This document shows positions 30,763 through 41,008 of a DNA stretch of 64,000 bases, piece by piece. The stretch's first letter is position 1; every line of letters starts with the position of its first letter. The position numbers were made by a program, and so were the translations under genes. The stretch is from assembly GCF_905171765.1 (NCBI RefSeq), contig NC_053391.1:265650460-265714459 (forward strand), given 5' to 3'. The notes beneath the pieces were generated by a model. It was given only the letters and a program-made list of their open reading frames with translations. It was not told the DNA's origin and did not search any database. Origin of the DNA: Bufo bufo. Its lineage: Eukaryota > Chordata > Amphibia > Anura > Bufonidae.

Positions 30763-31366
30763 GTATATGGCTAATCAGTTGCCTAATATACAGATAAAAA
30801 TGTATGCTATACCAGCTATTCAGGATTAATATGTCTGGAAGAAATCAGCGTCAAGGTTCAGCAATGAAGTCATATCAGGTTCTATTTTTCCTCTGATCTC
30901 TCCTCTCTCTTGTGTGTCTTTTGTCTTGGGTGTTGTAATGGCTTTCTTTTCTCCTCCTGGATTGATCTCATGGAACCCCTTGATGGCTCCTGCTAACTTT
31001 TATCCCCCCCTGGAAAGTGAGCTTGGTTTATTATTTCACGTGACTAATGAGATCATAGAGCATCAACTTGCCACTTCTCTCATACTCACCATCACCACAA
31101 GGGGACACTGGTGTTCTATGTAAGAAGCCTGTGTAATGACCCTTAATTTTTCTATAATCTTTTAATTTTGTAAAAGATAACCTCTGGCCTAAATCTAGGA
31201 CCAGGTTATAAATATAGATAAGAATGACACTTAAGCATACTACTGTCAGACATCTTGTCTACTTCAAAAATATACGAGTTTTAAACAAACTCTCCCATAC
31301 TTAAGTTACTTATCTACACATTCTTTAGCCCTAAGGTAATTAGCTCCAAATGTCTTCACACATTCA
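30516..31366. other. No gene recognised; AT microsatellite
   Basis: An (AT)n run of about 26 bp lies at about 30735-30760. The rest seems unique. A short plus-strand frame at 30914-31123 has no recognised domain. Confidence 0.5.
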
Positions 31367-31371
31367 GAGAC

Positions 31372-32184
31372 TGTAACGGATCTCCTGGCACCTCGACCGG
31401 GTACCTCCGTCGAATGATGCTCCTAGTGCTTCCCGAGGACTCCAAGCACTCCACTTGACACTGTAAGCGCTGCAGACCCCACGAACCGCCGAAGCTTGGT
31501 TGAGGTCTCCATGTCTCCTACCCACCCTGGGCCTACGACAAGGCTCCAGGCTCCAGTGGGTGAACCTCTCCTAAATCCAGAGAGCAGGAACAGCTCTTAC
31601 AAGAGCTAATAGTATAGCCAGGGGAGTATAGCAAATCTTCAGCGTATAGCAATCCCCAGTGTCGATCAGTTACCCAAACACCAGCCTCAACATGATGAAG
31701 GGTAAAACAGGAACTCTTTATTGAACACACAAGCATTGACTTATACACATTTTCCAACAAGGTTACCACCCACAGGGTTTTGTAAAAACAACCAATACAC
31801 ACGTACAATACACTCAGACACTCCCACACAAAATCCTCCCCTCTGCCTGTGATACAATTACCTTACACAATGGGTTGATGTAATTATCACAGGCAGGAGA
31901 ATACACAAGGTCTTCTGTCCTGGAGACAACCGATGAGTAATTCAATTATCTCTCAGGACAAAGGACAGACATCACTACTCAAATATAAAATGTCCCACCC
32001 CTTACAGTACACATAGACATTTAACATATCCTAAAATGGCACGAATTAGACCAGGGGTTCAAAAGTTAGTAAAAGTCCTTTGTGAACAAAAGAAGAATAG
32101 CTGATGAGAGGGCCCATAATCCTGGGGCAAGAGGCTAGTAACCAGTCCTCTCCACCACCCAGTGGCGAGGTTGGTTTAGTCACA
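31372..32184 (-). repeat. 3' LTR of the orphan-ORF element
   Basis: This 813-bp LTR has a long near-identical partner at 33901-36302 (outside its insertion). Compared with the partner it lacks about 33 bp around 31965 (GGGAAATCACCAATACACAC and following, present near 34492). Confidence 0.9.
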
Positions 32185-33645
32185 TTTCTCCCCTTTTCCA
32201 AACAGACTAACAAGGTATCTGACCTTCTGCCGGTCAGTGCCCTTGTTAGTCCAGCAGCCCACCCACAAAACAGAAACAGCAGTACAGCCCACCCACAATA
32301 AATGGTTACTACACCTGAGCAAGGGATAAACCTGTCCATGTCCATGTGCCTCACCACGGCTGTGTGGGTGACTGGTAGACTGCCTTGGTGGGTTGCTGAG
32401 TGGGCAGAGACCAGCGGTACTTTGCCCTGGTGCCAGCGCTACCACGAAAGAAGCCTGGTTGTAGCCTGGTTGTTGTAGGGGGAGACTGACTGTCTCCCCT
32501 TTAGATACACCGCTCTGCTGTTGTAGGGAGAGACCGACTGTCTCCCCTTTAGATAGACCACCATGCTGCTGTGGGGGAAGACCGACTGTTTCCCCTTTGG
32601 CTAAACAGCCCTGTTGCTGGGGGACAGGACTGACTGTCCCTACCCCCTGTGCTGTGAGTGCAGAGACCATGGTCCCATCTGCACTGTTGTGGGGCTTACT
32701 GTCTCCCCCTGGTGCGTTAAACTGCCGCTGGGGGATGGACACTGTGCTCCCAATTCCTTGTAGATCACACAGCCGCTGGGGAATGGAGACTGGGCTCCCA
32801 ATTCCCTGTACATCACACGGCCGCTGGGGAATGGAGACTGGGCTCCCAATTCCCTGTAGATTACACTGCCACTGGGGAATGGAGACTAGGCTCCCAATTC
32901 CCTGCATATCACACAGCCACTGGGGGATGATGACGATGCTCTCCTCTCCCTGCAAAACATACTGCCGCTGGGGAGCAGGACCGACTGTCCCTACTCCCTG
33001 AAACTCTGGCTGCCGTTGGGGATCTGGGCCGACTGCCCAGCATCCCTGTAGGGCCGGTGGAGAGACCTCGGTCCCATCTCCACCTGCCATATGGGGTTCC
33101 CCCCAGGACCAGTCTATGAGGTCCCCTACCTGTGTAGCTGGTACTGAAGCAGGGGATACTTCAGTCGGGTCTTCCCAGTAAACCTCCACAATATCCTCCC
33201 AGCTGAAGGGCTCTGGACCTGGGTCTGACTTTTTGCTATCCTGCTGAGCCTTCCCAATGGAGTGGAAGAGATCTCGGTAGTCCTGCTCCAGTTTCCACTC
33301 CAGGGTTGCTAGGTGAGCCAGGTCTTTCTCTACCTCATGCGGGTCATCCCAATCCTGCCTAGCCTCCCTCTCGTAGAAAATGTTCTGAAGTCTGGACTGT
33401 GCAGGGCTCCCGAAGTCAGGCTCTGCAAAGGACTCCCATAACAAGCCAGGACCATCAAACTCCTCTCCCTCTGGCTTGTCATGCTCAGCTGTCCAGGGTA
33501 TATACTGTGCCATATACCACCAGAGCGCCTGGTAGGCCTCCTCCAAACATAGCTCCTGCCATACCCGGTGCTCTAGTTCCTTCACCCATTCCTCCAGGGG
33601 CTGCTCTCCCAGGGAGGGCATCCGCAGGGCCACTTGCTTCTGCAA
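32176..33645 (-). CDS. Orphan retrotransposon protein with internal tandem repeats (489 codons open)
   Basis: I do not recognise this protein. The N-terminal 150 residues are acidic and Trp-rich (EEAYQALWWYMAQYIPWTAE) and look helical. Residues about 235-330 are tandem repeats of about 20 residues around GIGSPVSIPQRxCDxQ. About 350-400 are repeats around KGETVGLPLQQ. There is no zinc knuckle, protease or polymerase. The true start is probably upstream at 33774-33776 (MEPEVAYDEEDLDGR), in another frame, with a one-base shift near 33650 and a resulting length of about 530. The C-terminus reads through the polypurine tract and ends at TAA nine bases inside the 3' LTR. A Gag-like packaging role is only a guess. 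Confidence 0.75.
   Translation of the reverse strand: MQKQVALRMPSLGEQPLEEWVKELEHRVWQELCLEEAYQALWWYMAQYIPWTAEHDKPEGEEFDGPGLLWESFAEPDFGSPAQSRLQNIFYEREARQDWDDPHEVEKDLAHLATLEWKLEQDYRDLFHSIGKAQQDSKKSDPGPEPFSWEDIVEVYWEDPTEVSPASVPATQVGDLIDWSWGEPHMAGGDGTEVSPPALQGCWAVGPDPQRQPEFQGVGTVGPAPQRQYVLQGEESIVIIPQWLCDMQGIGSLVSIPQWQCNLQGIGSPVSIPQRPCDVQGIGSPVSIPQRLCDLQGIGSTVSIPQRQFNAPGGDSKPHNSADGTMVSALTAQGVGTVSPVPQQQGCLAKGETVGLPPQQHGGLSKGETVGLSLQQQSGVSKGETVSLPLQQPGYNQASFVVALAPGQSTAGLCPLSNPPRQSTSHPHSRGEAHGHGQVYPLLRCSNHLLWVGCTAVSVLWVGCWTNKGTDRQKVRYLVSLFGKGEKCD
32700..33010 (-). repeat. Coding minisatellite of about 60 bp in the orphan frame
   Basis: Units such as CTGGGGAATGGAGACTGGG repeat at about 60-bp spacing, in frame, giving about five similar 20-residue repeats. 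Unit number may therefore vary between copies of the element. Confidence 0.8.
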
Positions 33646-34548
33646 TCGCTGCTCTACACTGGGGAGACTCTCACCCCTTGGTATTCTACATTACCCAGGG
33701 CCTGGTACCGGATGTCTTTCCTTAATGCATCCCGGCCATCCAGGTCTTCCTCATCGTATGCCACTTCTGGTTCCATCCTGCTGCTGTAGCCAGGGGCGCT
33801 GTACGGATACTAGCGTTGCCCTCAATTTTGTCAATCCACGAACGGTGTCTCCGAGCTGCTTCTCCTCTCACTAGGACGCCATCCCACTGCTTGCCACCAA
33901 TGTAACGTATCTCCGGGCACCCCGACCGGGTACCTCCGTCGAATGATGCTCCTAGTGCTTCCCGAGGACTCCAAGCACTCCACTTGACACTGTAAGCGCT
34001 GCAGACCCCACGAACCGCCGAAGCTTGGTTGAGGTCTCACCGTCTCCTACCCACCCTGGGCCTACGACAAGGTTCCAGGCTCCAGTGGGTGAACCTCTCC
34101 TAAGTCCAGAGAGCAAGAACAGCTCTTTCAAGAGCTAATAGTATAGCCAGGGGAGTATAGCAAATCTTCAGCGTATAGCAATCCCCAGTGTCGATCAGTT
34201 ACCCAAACACCAGCCTCAACATGATGAAGGGTAAAACAGGAACTCTTTATTGAACACACAAGCATTGACTTATACACATTTTCCAACAAGGTTACCACCC
34301 ACAGGGTTTTGTAAAAACAACCATAACACACGTACAATACACTCAGACACTCCCACACAAAATCCTCCCCTCTGCCTGTGATACATTTACCTTACACAAT
34401 GGGTTGAAGTAATTATCACAGGCAGGAGAATACACAAGGTCTTCTGTCCTGGAGACAACCGAGGAGTAATTCAATTATCTCTCAGGACAAAGGGAAATCA
34501 CCAATACACACGTGGGGACAATAGGACAGACATCACTACTCAAATATA

Positions 34549-36103
34549 CAGTCGTGGCCAAAAGTTTTGAGAATGACAAAAATATTAGTTTTCACAAAGT
34601 TTGCTGCTAAACTGCTTTTAGATCTTTGTTTCAGTTGTTTCTGTGATGTAGTGAAATATAATTACACGCACTTCATACGTTTCAAAGGCTTTTATCGACA
34701 ATTACATGACATTTATGCAAAGAGTCAGTATTTGCAGTGTTGGCCCTTCTTTTTCAGGACCTCTGCAATTCGACTGGGCATGCTCTCAATCAACTTCTGG
34801 GCCAATTCCTGACTGATAGCAACCCATTCTTTAATAATCACTTCTTGGAGTTTGTCAGAATTAGTGGGTTTTTGTTTGTCCACCCGCCTCTTGAGGATTG
34901 ACCACAAGTTCTCAATGGGATTAAGATCTGCGGAGTTTCCAGGCCATGGAGCCAAAATGTCAACGTTTTGGTCCCGAGCCACTTAGTTATCACTTTTGCC
35001 TTATGGCACGGTGCTCCATCGTGCTGGAAAATGCATTGTTCTTCACCAAACTGTTGTTGGATTGTTGGAAGAAGTTGCTGTTGGAGGGTGTTTTGGTACC
35101 ATTCTTTATTCATGGCTGTGTTTTTGGGCAAAATTCTGAGTGAGCCCACTCCCTTGGATGAGAAGGAACCCCACACATGAATGGTCTCAGGATGCTTTAC
35201 TGTTGGCATGACACAGGACTGATGGCAGCGCTCACCTTTTCTTCTCCGGACAAGCCTTTTTCCAGATGCCCCAAACAATCGGAAAGAGGCTTCATCGGAG
35301 AATATGACTTTGCCCCAGTCCTCAGCAGTCCATTCACCATACTTTCTGCAGAAGATCAATCTGTCCCTGATGTTTTTTTTGGATTAAAGTGGCTTCTTTT
35401 CTGCCCTTCTTGACACCAGGCCATCTTCCAAAAGTCTTCGCGTCACTGTGCGTGCAGATGCACTCACACCTGCCTGCTGCCATTCCTGAGCAAGCTCTGC
35501 ACTGGTGGCACTCTGATCCCGCAACTGAATCCTCTTTAGGAGACGATCCTGGCGCTTGCTGGACTTTCTTGGACGCCCTGAAGCTTCTTAACAAGAATTG
35601 AACCTCTTTCCTTGAAGTTCTTGATGATCCTATAAATTGTTGATTGAGGTGCAATCTTAGTAGCCACACTATCCTTGCCTGTGAAGCCATTTTTATGCAA
35701 CGCAATGATGGCTGCACGCGTTTCTTTGCAGGTCACCATGGTTAACAATGGAAGAACAATGATTTCAAGCATCACCCTCCTTTTAACATGTCAAGTCTGC
35801 CATTTTAACCCAATCAGCCTGACATAATGATCTCCAGCCTTGTGCTCGTCAACATTCTCACCTGAGTTAACAAGACGATTACTGAAATGATCTCAGCAGG
35901 TCCTTTAATGACAGCAATGAAATGCAGTGGAAAGTTTTTTTTGGGATTAAGTTAATTTTCATGGCAAAGAAGGACTATGCAATTCATCTGATCACTCTTC
36001 ATAACATTCTGGAGTATATGCAAATTGCTATTATAAAAACTTAAGCAGTAACTTTTCCAATTTCCAATATTTATTTAATTCTCAAAACTTTTGGCCACGA
36101 CTG
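34549..36103 (-). mobile_element. Tc1-type DD35E element (Traveler-like), copy B, full length
   Basis: The 1555-bp element has ends CAGTCGTGGCCAAAAGTTTT and the inverse, with TA duplicated. It is inserted in an LTR and so postdates that retrotransposon. Copy A (7733-13906) and copy C (40138-41006) are partial. Counted in the peptide of copies B and C, 35 residues separate the second catalytic Asp and the Glu. Confidence 0.9.
34725..35739 (-). pseudogene. Tc1 DD35E transposase, copy B, frameshifted
   Basis: Start at 35737-35739 (MVTCKET), stop at 34725-34727 (GQHCKY). The helix-turn-helix half is at 35536-35739. The catalytic pieces WTAEDWGKVIFSDEASFR (near 35330), CIFQHDGAPCHKAK and ADLNPIENLWSIL lie in different frames (34838-35359 and 34725-34982). 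At least three shifts divide it. The inverted ends are intact, so it could still be moved by a related enzyme. Confidence 0.88.
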
Positions 36104-36307
36104 TACAATGTCCCACCCTTTACAGTACACATAGACATTTAACATATCCCAAAATGGCACGAATTAGACCAGGGGTTCAAAAGTTAGTAAAAGTCCTTTG
36201 TGAACAAAGGAAGCATGGCTGATGAGAGGGCCCATAATCCTGGGGCAAGAGGCTGGTAACCAGGCCTCTCCACCACCCAGTGGCGAGGTTGGTTTCGTCA
36301 CAGAGAC

Positions 36308-37430
36308 TATACTGGAAACTTTACCTAATTCTCTCCCCTAAAGAATATATTTTGATTACAAGATTATACTTGACTTCAGTTTCTTAAAACATAATCATCT
36401 ATGATAACGCATGTAATATCATAATACAATCACTTGGTAACAAATTAAAATGCTACAATGAATATAAAAGTTATCCCCTTCTATTTATTGGAAGTAAAAA
36501 AAATAATACCTTAGCACATTCAGTCCATTGTTCTGCAAGGGTCTGCATTTTTATAGTATGTCTCGCCTTCCCCCTCGATTTACGACCTGGGAAATGTTTA
36601 TGCAAAAATTCCTAACTCTTTGCTTACAATCCTTGAGAAATTCAACTCACTTTGACCCCTTAGAAACCAGACCATATGGTTACCATAATGTCCATATAAG
36701 AATCTGCAATGTGATCTGTATAGGCCTTCACAATATGGATTCCTTTCTGTTCAATAGTTCTGACACATTCGCACCAGAGTCCCTGACCTCAGTGGTTTAG
36801 CTGCCAACTGTGCCAGGACTATCCCAGGAGGTGGCGGTCTGGTTGCTACCATGCAGCAAAGTCAGATCCCTGTACAGGGGTTAAAGAGTGAATACCGGGG
36901 AGTGTTGGATTAGCACCCTTAGGGTTAGCCCGAAGCCAAACTGGTTAGTTGGCACAATGGGTCCACACTCACTGATCCAGTGAGTAATATTCCAAAAAAT
37001 TGCATAAAAGTTTGCATCAGTGGGTAAAAGCGTGACACAAACAGAATGTTATATGCACCCCATGTCTTAAACTTAGTGCTAAAAAAGTATATAGGCTTAT
37101 ATTTGCACATTTATACACATATGTTCATCATATTTTAAATCACTTGAACTGGGAAAACCAAAAATCTGTTTCATGTTGGAAATTTTGAAAAAGTAATACA
37201 ACTGATATATTTCCTGAAAGCAGACAACCTGATGATAGCTGCTGCCTTGAAAAGACTGTTGCGAACCATGTCCACCATCATGTAAGTTTGTGACAAACTT
37301 GAATTCTTAAACAAAATGTATCAAAACATACACTGACACCTACATGTAAATCTCATAGCCAAGCAGAGGTTTACACAGAAAAACAATGTAAATGTAAGAT
37401 ATTAAGGTGTGCAAATTTCATATGTTTGTG
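36308..37430. other. No gene assigned
   Basis: Mostly unique-looking sequence. A 102-bp minus-strand stretch at 36510-36611 is open, with AG before and GT after it, but has a poor pyrimidine tract and no recognised domain. No repeat family was recognised over most of this interval. Confidence 0.4.
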
Positions 37431-37436
37431 GTCTCA

Positions 37437-37620
37437 AAAACACTGAAACCATCTCATTATTCACTGCTCGTTTCCATGGTTACAACCACTTTGCAATCCA
37501 GCAGCAATGACCGTGCTCGCAAACTATAGAAAAAAAGTGCTGGTCTCTTTGGTGTCTGGGACCATGACCTTGGCTGGTGATTTTTCCTAAAGTGTGCAAA
37601 CATGGCCATCATTGCTGGAT
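37437..37620. repeat. Palindromic MITE fragment
   Basis: TTTCCATGGTTACAACCACT followed by TTGCAATCCAGCAGCAATGA and, inverted and diverged, CATCATTGCTGGATGCAAGT near 37598. It resembles a common frog MITE, with one arm shortened. Confidence 0.5.
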
Positions 37621-37676
37621 GCAAGTTGCTTCAATATATATATTTTTATTTTTATTAATTAGTCTGGTAGAGGGTC

Positions 37677-38430
37677 TGCACAGTAAAATAATTTTTTTTG
37701 AAGATGACACTAAACTGTGTAAAGTAATTGACACTATTAACATGGAAGAGGACAATATACCGTTACAGATTGATCTGACTAGATTGGAGGCTTGGGCAGA
37801 GAAGTGGCAGATGAGGTTTAACACTGACAAATGTAAGGATATGCACATGGGAAGGAATAGTGCAAGTCACCAGTACATGCTAAATGGTAAAACACTGGGT
37901 AACACTGACATCGAAAAGGACTTTTTTGTGGACAACAAACTTAACTGTAGAAACCAGTGCCAGGCAGTTGCTGCCAAGGCCAATAAAATGGGTTGCATCA
38001 GAAGGGGCATAGATGCACGTGCTAAAGGGATTATTTATTAAGACCGGTGTTTAAGGCCCATACAAACATCGGGACATCCAGCACCAGTCTAAACGTAAGA
38101 CAGCTTCCTAGCTGTCTTACATTTAGACCATTTTCTACACCTAAAATAGGCTAAGAAAATGATGAATGAGATGGGCCTGCCAAGCCCATTTTTTTTAGAC
38201 CTGACATGAGTGGGGAAAAGTGGCAAATTGTGACTCAAATAACCTTTGTGCCACAATCTGTGCTAGAAATATGCCTAATATAGACGTATTTCTCGATAAT
38301 AAATAACCCCATAGTCCTACCACTTTACAAATCACTAGTCAGACCACACATGAAGTACTGTGTACAGTTCTGGGCTCTCGTGAACAAGGCAGACATAGCA
38401 GAGCTGGAGGGGGTTCAGAGAAGGGCAACA
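37677..38430 (+). pseudogene. CR1-like LINE fragment (RT thumb region), split by a MITE
   Basis: The plus-strand code holds EDDTKLCKVI (a changed form of the ADDT catalytic box), then LEAWAEKWQMRFNTDKCK and VAAKANKMGCIRRGIDA. This is the C-terminal part of a CR1/L2-type reverse transcriptase. A 284-bp MITE at 38027-38310 interrupts it. The remaining bit (ending [20 protein letters not shown] in conceptual translation) runs to about 38430. It is 5' truncated and not functional. Confidence 0.8.
38027..38310. mobile_element. Small MITE inserted in a CR1 fragment
   Basis: The ends GGGATTATTTATTA and TAATAAATAACCCC are inverted with one mismatch. The interior contains TAGACCATTTTCTACACCTA. A diverged partial copy lies at about 47290-47525. 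The class is unknown. Confidence 0.7.
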
Positions 38431-38435
38431 AAAAA

Positions 38436-39225
38436 TTCTTTCAATATATAAATGCTAAAAAACCTAGGTCTGAGCAGGTAGGTCCACTAAATAATGGTAA
38501 GGGGGGGGGGGTAGTCACGGAAGATAAGGAAAAGGCGGAGTTACTAAATGTTTTTTTTAGCTCTGTATATACAAAAGAAAAGAAAGGAGCTGATATCTCT
38601 GATGCTGGGGCGGTTATATCCTCAATTAGCTAACTGTAGATATGGTCCAAGACAAGTTAAATAGGGTAAATGTGAACAAGGCTCCAGGTCCAGGTGGATT
38701 ACACCCAAGAGTGCTTAAAGAGCTCAGTTCAGTCATTGCTGTGCCCCTGTTTATAATTTTTAAAGATTCTCTAGGTACTGGTACAGTGCCAAGTGATTGG
38801 CGCAAGGCAAACGTGGTGCCCATATTCAAAAAAGGATCAAGGTCCTTCACAGGTAATTATAGACCAGTTACTTTAACTTCTGTTGTGGGAAAAATGTTTG
38901 AAAGACTCTTAAGGGACTATATACAGGAATATGTGACTGTAAATAATATTATAAGTGATAACCAACATGGGTTTACCAAGGACAGAAGTTGTCAGACTAA
39001 CCTGATTTGTTTTTATGAGGAGGTGAGTAGTAGCCTGGACAGTGGGGCGGATATGGATGTAGTGTTGCAAAGGCTTTTGATACTGTCCCTCATAAACGTT
39101 TAATAGGTAAAGTAAGGTCTATAGGCTTGGAAAGTATAGTTTGTAATTGGATTAAAAACTGTCAGAAGGACCGTGTCCAGAGAGTTGTGGTCAATGATTC
39201 CAATTCAGAATGGTCCCAGGTTATA
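38436..39225 (+). pseudogene. CR1-like LINE, reverse transcriptase N-terminal part
   Basis: The plus-strand code includes NKAPGPGGLHPRVLKEL, WRKANVVPIFKKGSR, NYRPVTLTSVVGKM and NQHGFTKDRSCQTNL (in the sequence the last begins DNQHGF), which are ordered RT blocks of the CR1/Jockey group. The frame breaks near 39070, after which QRVVVNDS-type sequence continues to 39225. The element seems to continue at 39838-39914 and 41009-41850 beyond later insertions. Confidence 0.85.
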
Positions 39226-39837
39226 AGTATAAGGAAAACAAATAAGCATAAGGAAAACAAATACTGACCAGGAGCAAAGGGGAAGAGAGGATGCCAACCT
39301 GACGCGCCTTTCGCCTCACTTCTTCAGGGAACGTATATGCATATACTTATGCTTATTCTGCACAACTAATGATCCTCTTATTCAGGGCATTGGTGGGAAT
39401 GCTATACATTGCAAGGTCCTTTTCTTTGCATTTGGAAGTATATCCTGTTGGAGACTCCATGCAATAGTTAATGGGAATCGCACTGGTAGCACATGAGCAG
39501 ATTTTCTGTTATAGCATAGGGTTGGCATATGAGATGTATGAGGTATTTAACTTACATGTGTATACACAGTAATTAGATTCAGACCCTGGTGCATACTCCA
39601 TGTAATTCTGATGGTATAAAGCCAATTGTAGGAGTTTTGTGGGGAGGGTGGATTTTTACTTGTCGCAGCATTGTCCTGCACTGCTATCACTGTATGTAAT
39701 TAATTACAATATGTATTGACCTTTTCTCTTTTTAAATAATAAAGAATGAACTTATATTATATGTGTGGAGTAATAATTTTGGTGTACTATGGTCTAGTGA
39801 CACACATATTGAATTACTGGTATTTTGATATTGGTTG
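39226..39837. repeat. Insertion in CR1, possible Penelope-terminal fragment
   Basis: It contains GACGCGCCTTTCGCCTCACT then TCTTCAGGG, which resembles the GAAA/CTGAAGA boxes of hammerhead-type Penelope ends. Only 8 nt separate the boxes, too few for a stem. No coding domain was seen. Confidence 0.35.
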
Positions 39838-39914
39838 TTCTTATTTAATTTATTTATTAATGATATTGAGGACGATATTAATAGCACCATTTCTATTTTT
39901 GCAGATGATATTAA
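39838..39914 (+). pseudogene. CR1-like LINE, catalytic fragment
   Basis: The short piece encodes LFNLFINDIEDDINSTISIF then ADD, the RT catalytic strand. It ends where a TTAA MITE begins (TTAA at 39911-39914). It fits between the RT part at 38436-39225 and the 3' part from 41009. Confidence 0.7.
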
Positions 39915-40137
39915 AGAGGACCTTTAACTAGTTTAAAAACTAAAAACTAACTATATCAGTGGGCAGAGCGGCGCCCAGGGGTCCCCCTGCACTTACTAGT
40001 ATGTCTGGGCGCCGCGCCGTTCGCCCGGTATAGGCTCCGGTGTCTGCAGCTCCCTCTGTTGTACTGGGCGGAGTTTTTGTATTAGGGTTGTCCCTTGCTG
40101 CAGCGCTGGCCAATCGTAGCGCACAGCTCACAGCCTG
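39915..40137. mobile_element. TTAA palindromic MITE (AGAGGACCTTT family), left half only
   Basis: It begins after TTAA at 39911-39914 and matches the left arm of 16933-17404, including GCGCCGCGCCGTTCGCCC. It stops at CACAGCCTGG, close to the apex of the palindrome, where a DD35E Tc1 fragment starts. The right arm is missing. Confidence 0.75.
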
Positions 40138-41006
40138 GTGTCAAGAAGGGCAGCAAAGAAGCCACTTCTCTCCAAAAAAAACATCAGGGACAGATTGATC
40201 TTCTGCAGAAAGTATGGTGAATGGACTGCTGAGGACTGGGGCAAAGTCATATTATCCGATGAAGCCTCTTTCCGATTGTTTGGGGCATCAGGAAAAAGGC
40301 TTGTCCGGAGAAGAAAAGGTGAGCGCTACCATCAGTCCTGTGTCATGCCAACAGTAAAGCATCCTGAGACCATTCATGTGTGGGATTGCTTCTCATCCAA
40401 GGGAGTGGGCTCACTCAGAATTTTGCCCAAAAACACAGCCATGAATAAAGAATGGTACCAAAACACCCTCCAACAGCAACTTCTTCCAACAATCCAACAA
40501 CAGTTTGGTGAAGAACAATGTATTTTCCAGCACGATGGAGCAAAGTGCCATAAGGCAAAAGTTATAACTAAGTGGCTCGGGGACCAAAACGTTGATATTT
40601 TGGGTCCATGGCCTGGAAACTCCCCAGATCTTAATTCCATTGAGAACTTGTGGTCAATCCTCAAGAGGCAGGTGGACAAACAAAAACCCACTAATTCTGA
40701 CAAACTCCAAGAAGTGATTATGAAAGAATGGGTTGCTATCATTTAGGAATTGGCCCAGAAGTTGATTGAGAGCATGCCCAGTCGAATTGCAGAGGTCCTG
40801 AAAAAGAAGGGCCAACACTGCAAATACTGACTCTTTGCATAAATGTCATGTAATTGTCGATAAAAGCCTTTGAAACGTATGAAGTGCGTGTAATTATATT
40901 TCACTACATCACAGAAACAACTGAAACAAAGATCTAAAAGCAGTTTAGCAGCAAACTTTGTGAAAACTAATATTTGTGTCATTCTCAAAACTTTTGGCCA
41001 CGACTG
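40138..41006 (+). pseudogene. Tc1 DD35E transposase and right end, copy C, 5' truncated
   Basis: The plus-strand frame (202 codons, 40138-40746) contains YGEWTAEDWGKVILSDEASF, IFQHDGAKCHKAK and PDLNSIENLWSIL, covering the whole catalytic core. CAG-to-TAG gives a stop at 40744-40746. The usual stop is at 40828-40830. The left 600 bp of the element are missing. The right end CACGACTG finishes at 41006 before TA. The PIEN proline is changed to serine. Confidence 0.88.
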
Positions 41007-41008
41007 TA

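Larger units (their letters stand above)
31372..36302 (-). mobile_element. Complete LTR retrotransposon with an orphan reading frame and no polymerase
   Basis: The LTRs are 31372-32184 and 33901-36302; the second is lengthened by a Tc1 insertion at 34549-36103. Each starts TGTAACG and ends GTCACA on the plus strand. GAGAC is duplicated at 31367-31371 and 36303-36307. Read on the minus strand, a primer-site-like TGGTGGCAAGCAGTGGGA lies one base inside the 5' LTR (33882-33899). A polypurine tract GGAAAAGGGGAGAAA (32185-32199) abuts the 3' LTR. The 1.7-kb interior holds one long frame without protease, reverse transcriptase or integrase. It must have been mobilised in trans by another element. 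Confidence 0.9.
33901..36302 (-). repeat. 5' LTR of the orphan-ORF element, split by a Tc1 insertion
   Basis: It is continuous with the 3' LTR sequence at 33901-34548 and 36104-36302. TA at 34547-34548 and 36104-36105 marks the Tc1 entry point. Confidence 0.9.

Noticed and set aside
32597..33725. Plus-strand ORFs opposite the orphan LTR protein
   Set aside because: Shadows of the repeat-rich minus-strand frame; no independent features.
39301..39327. Hammerhead-like boxes (GAAA and CTGAAGA, minus strand)
   Set aside because: Only 8 nt lie between them, which cannot form stem II; kept only as a hint of Penelope origin.
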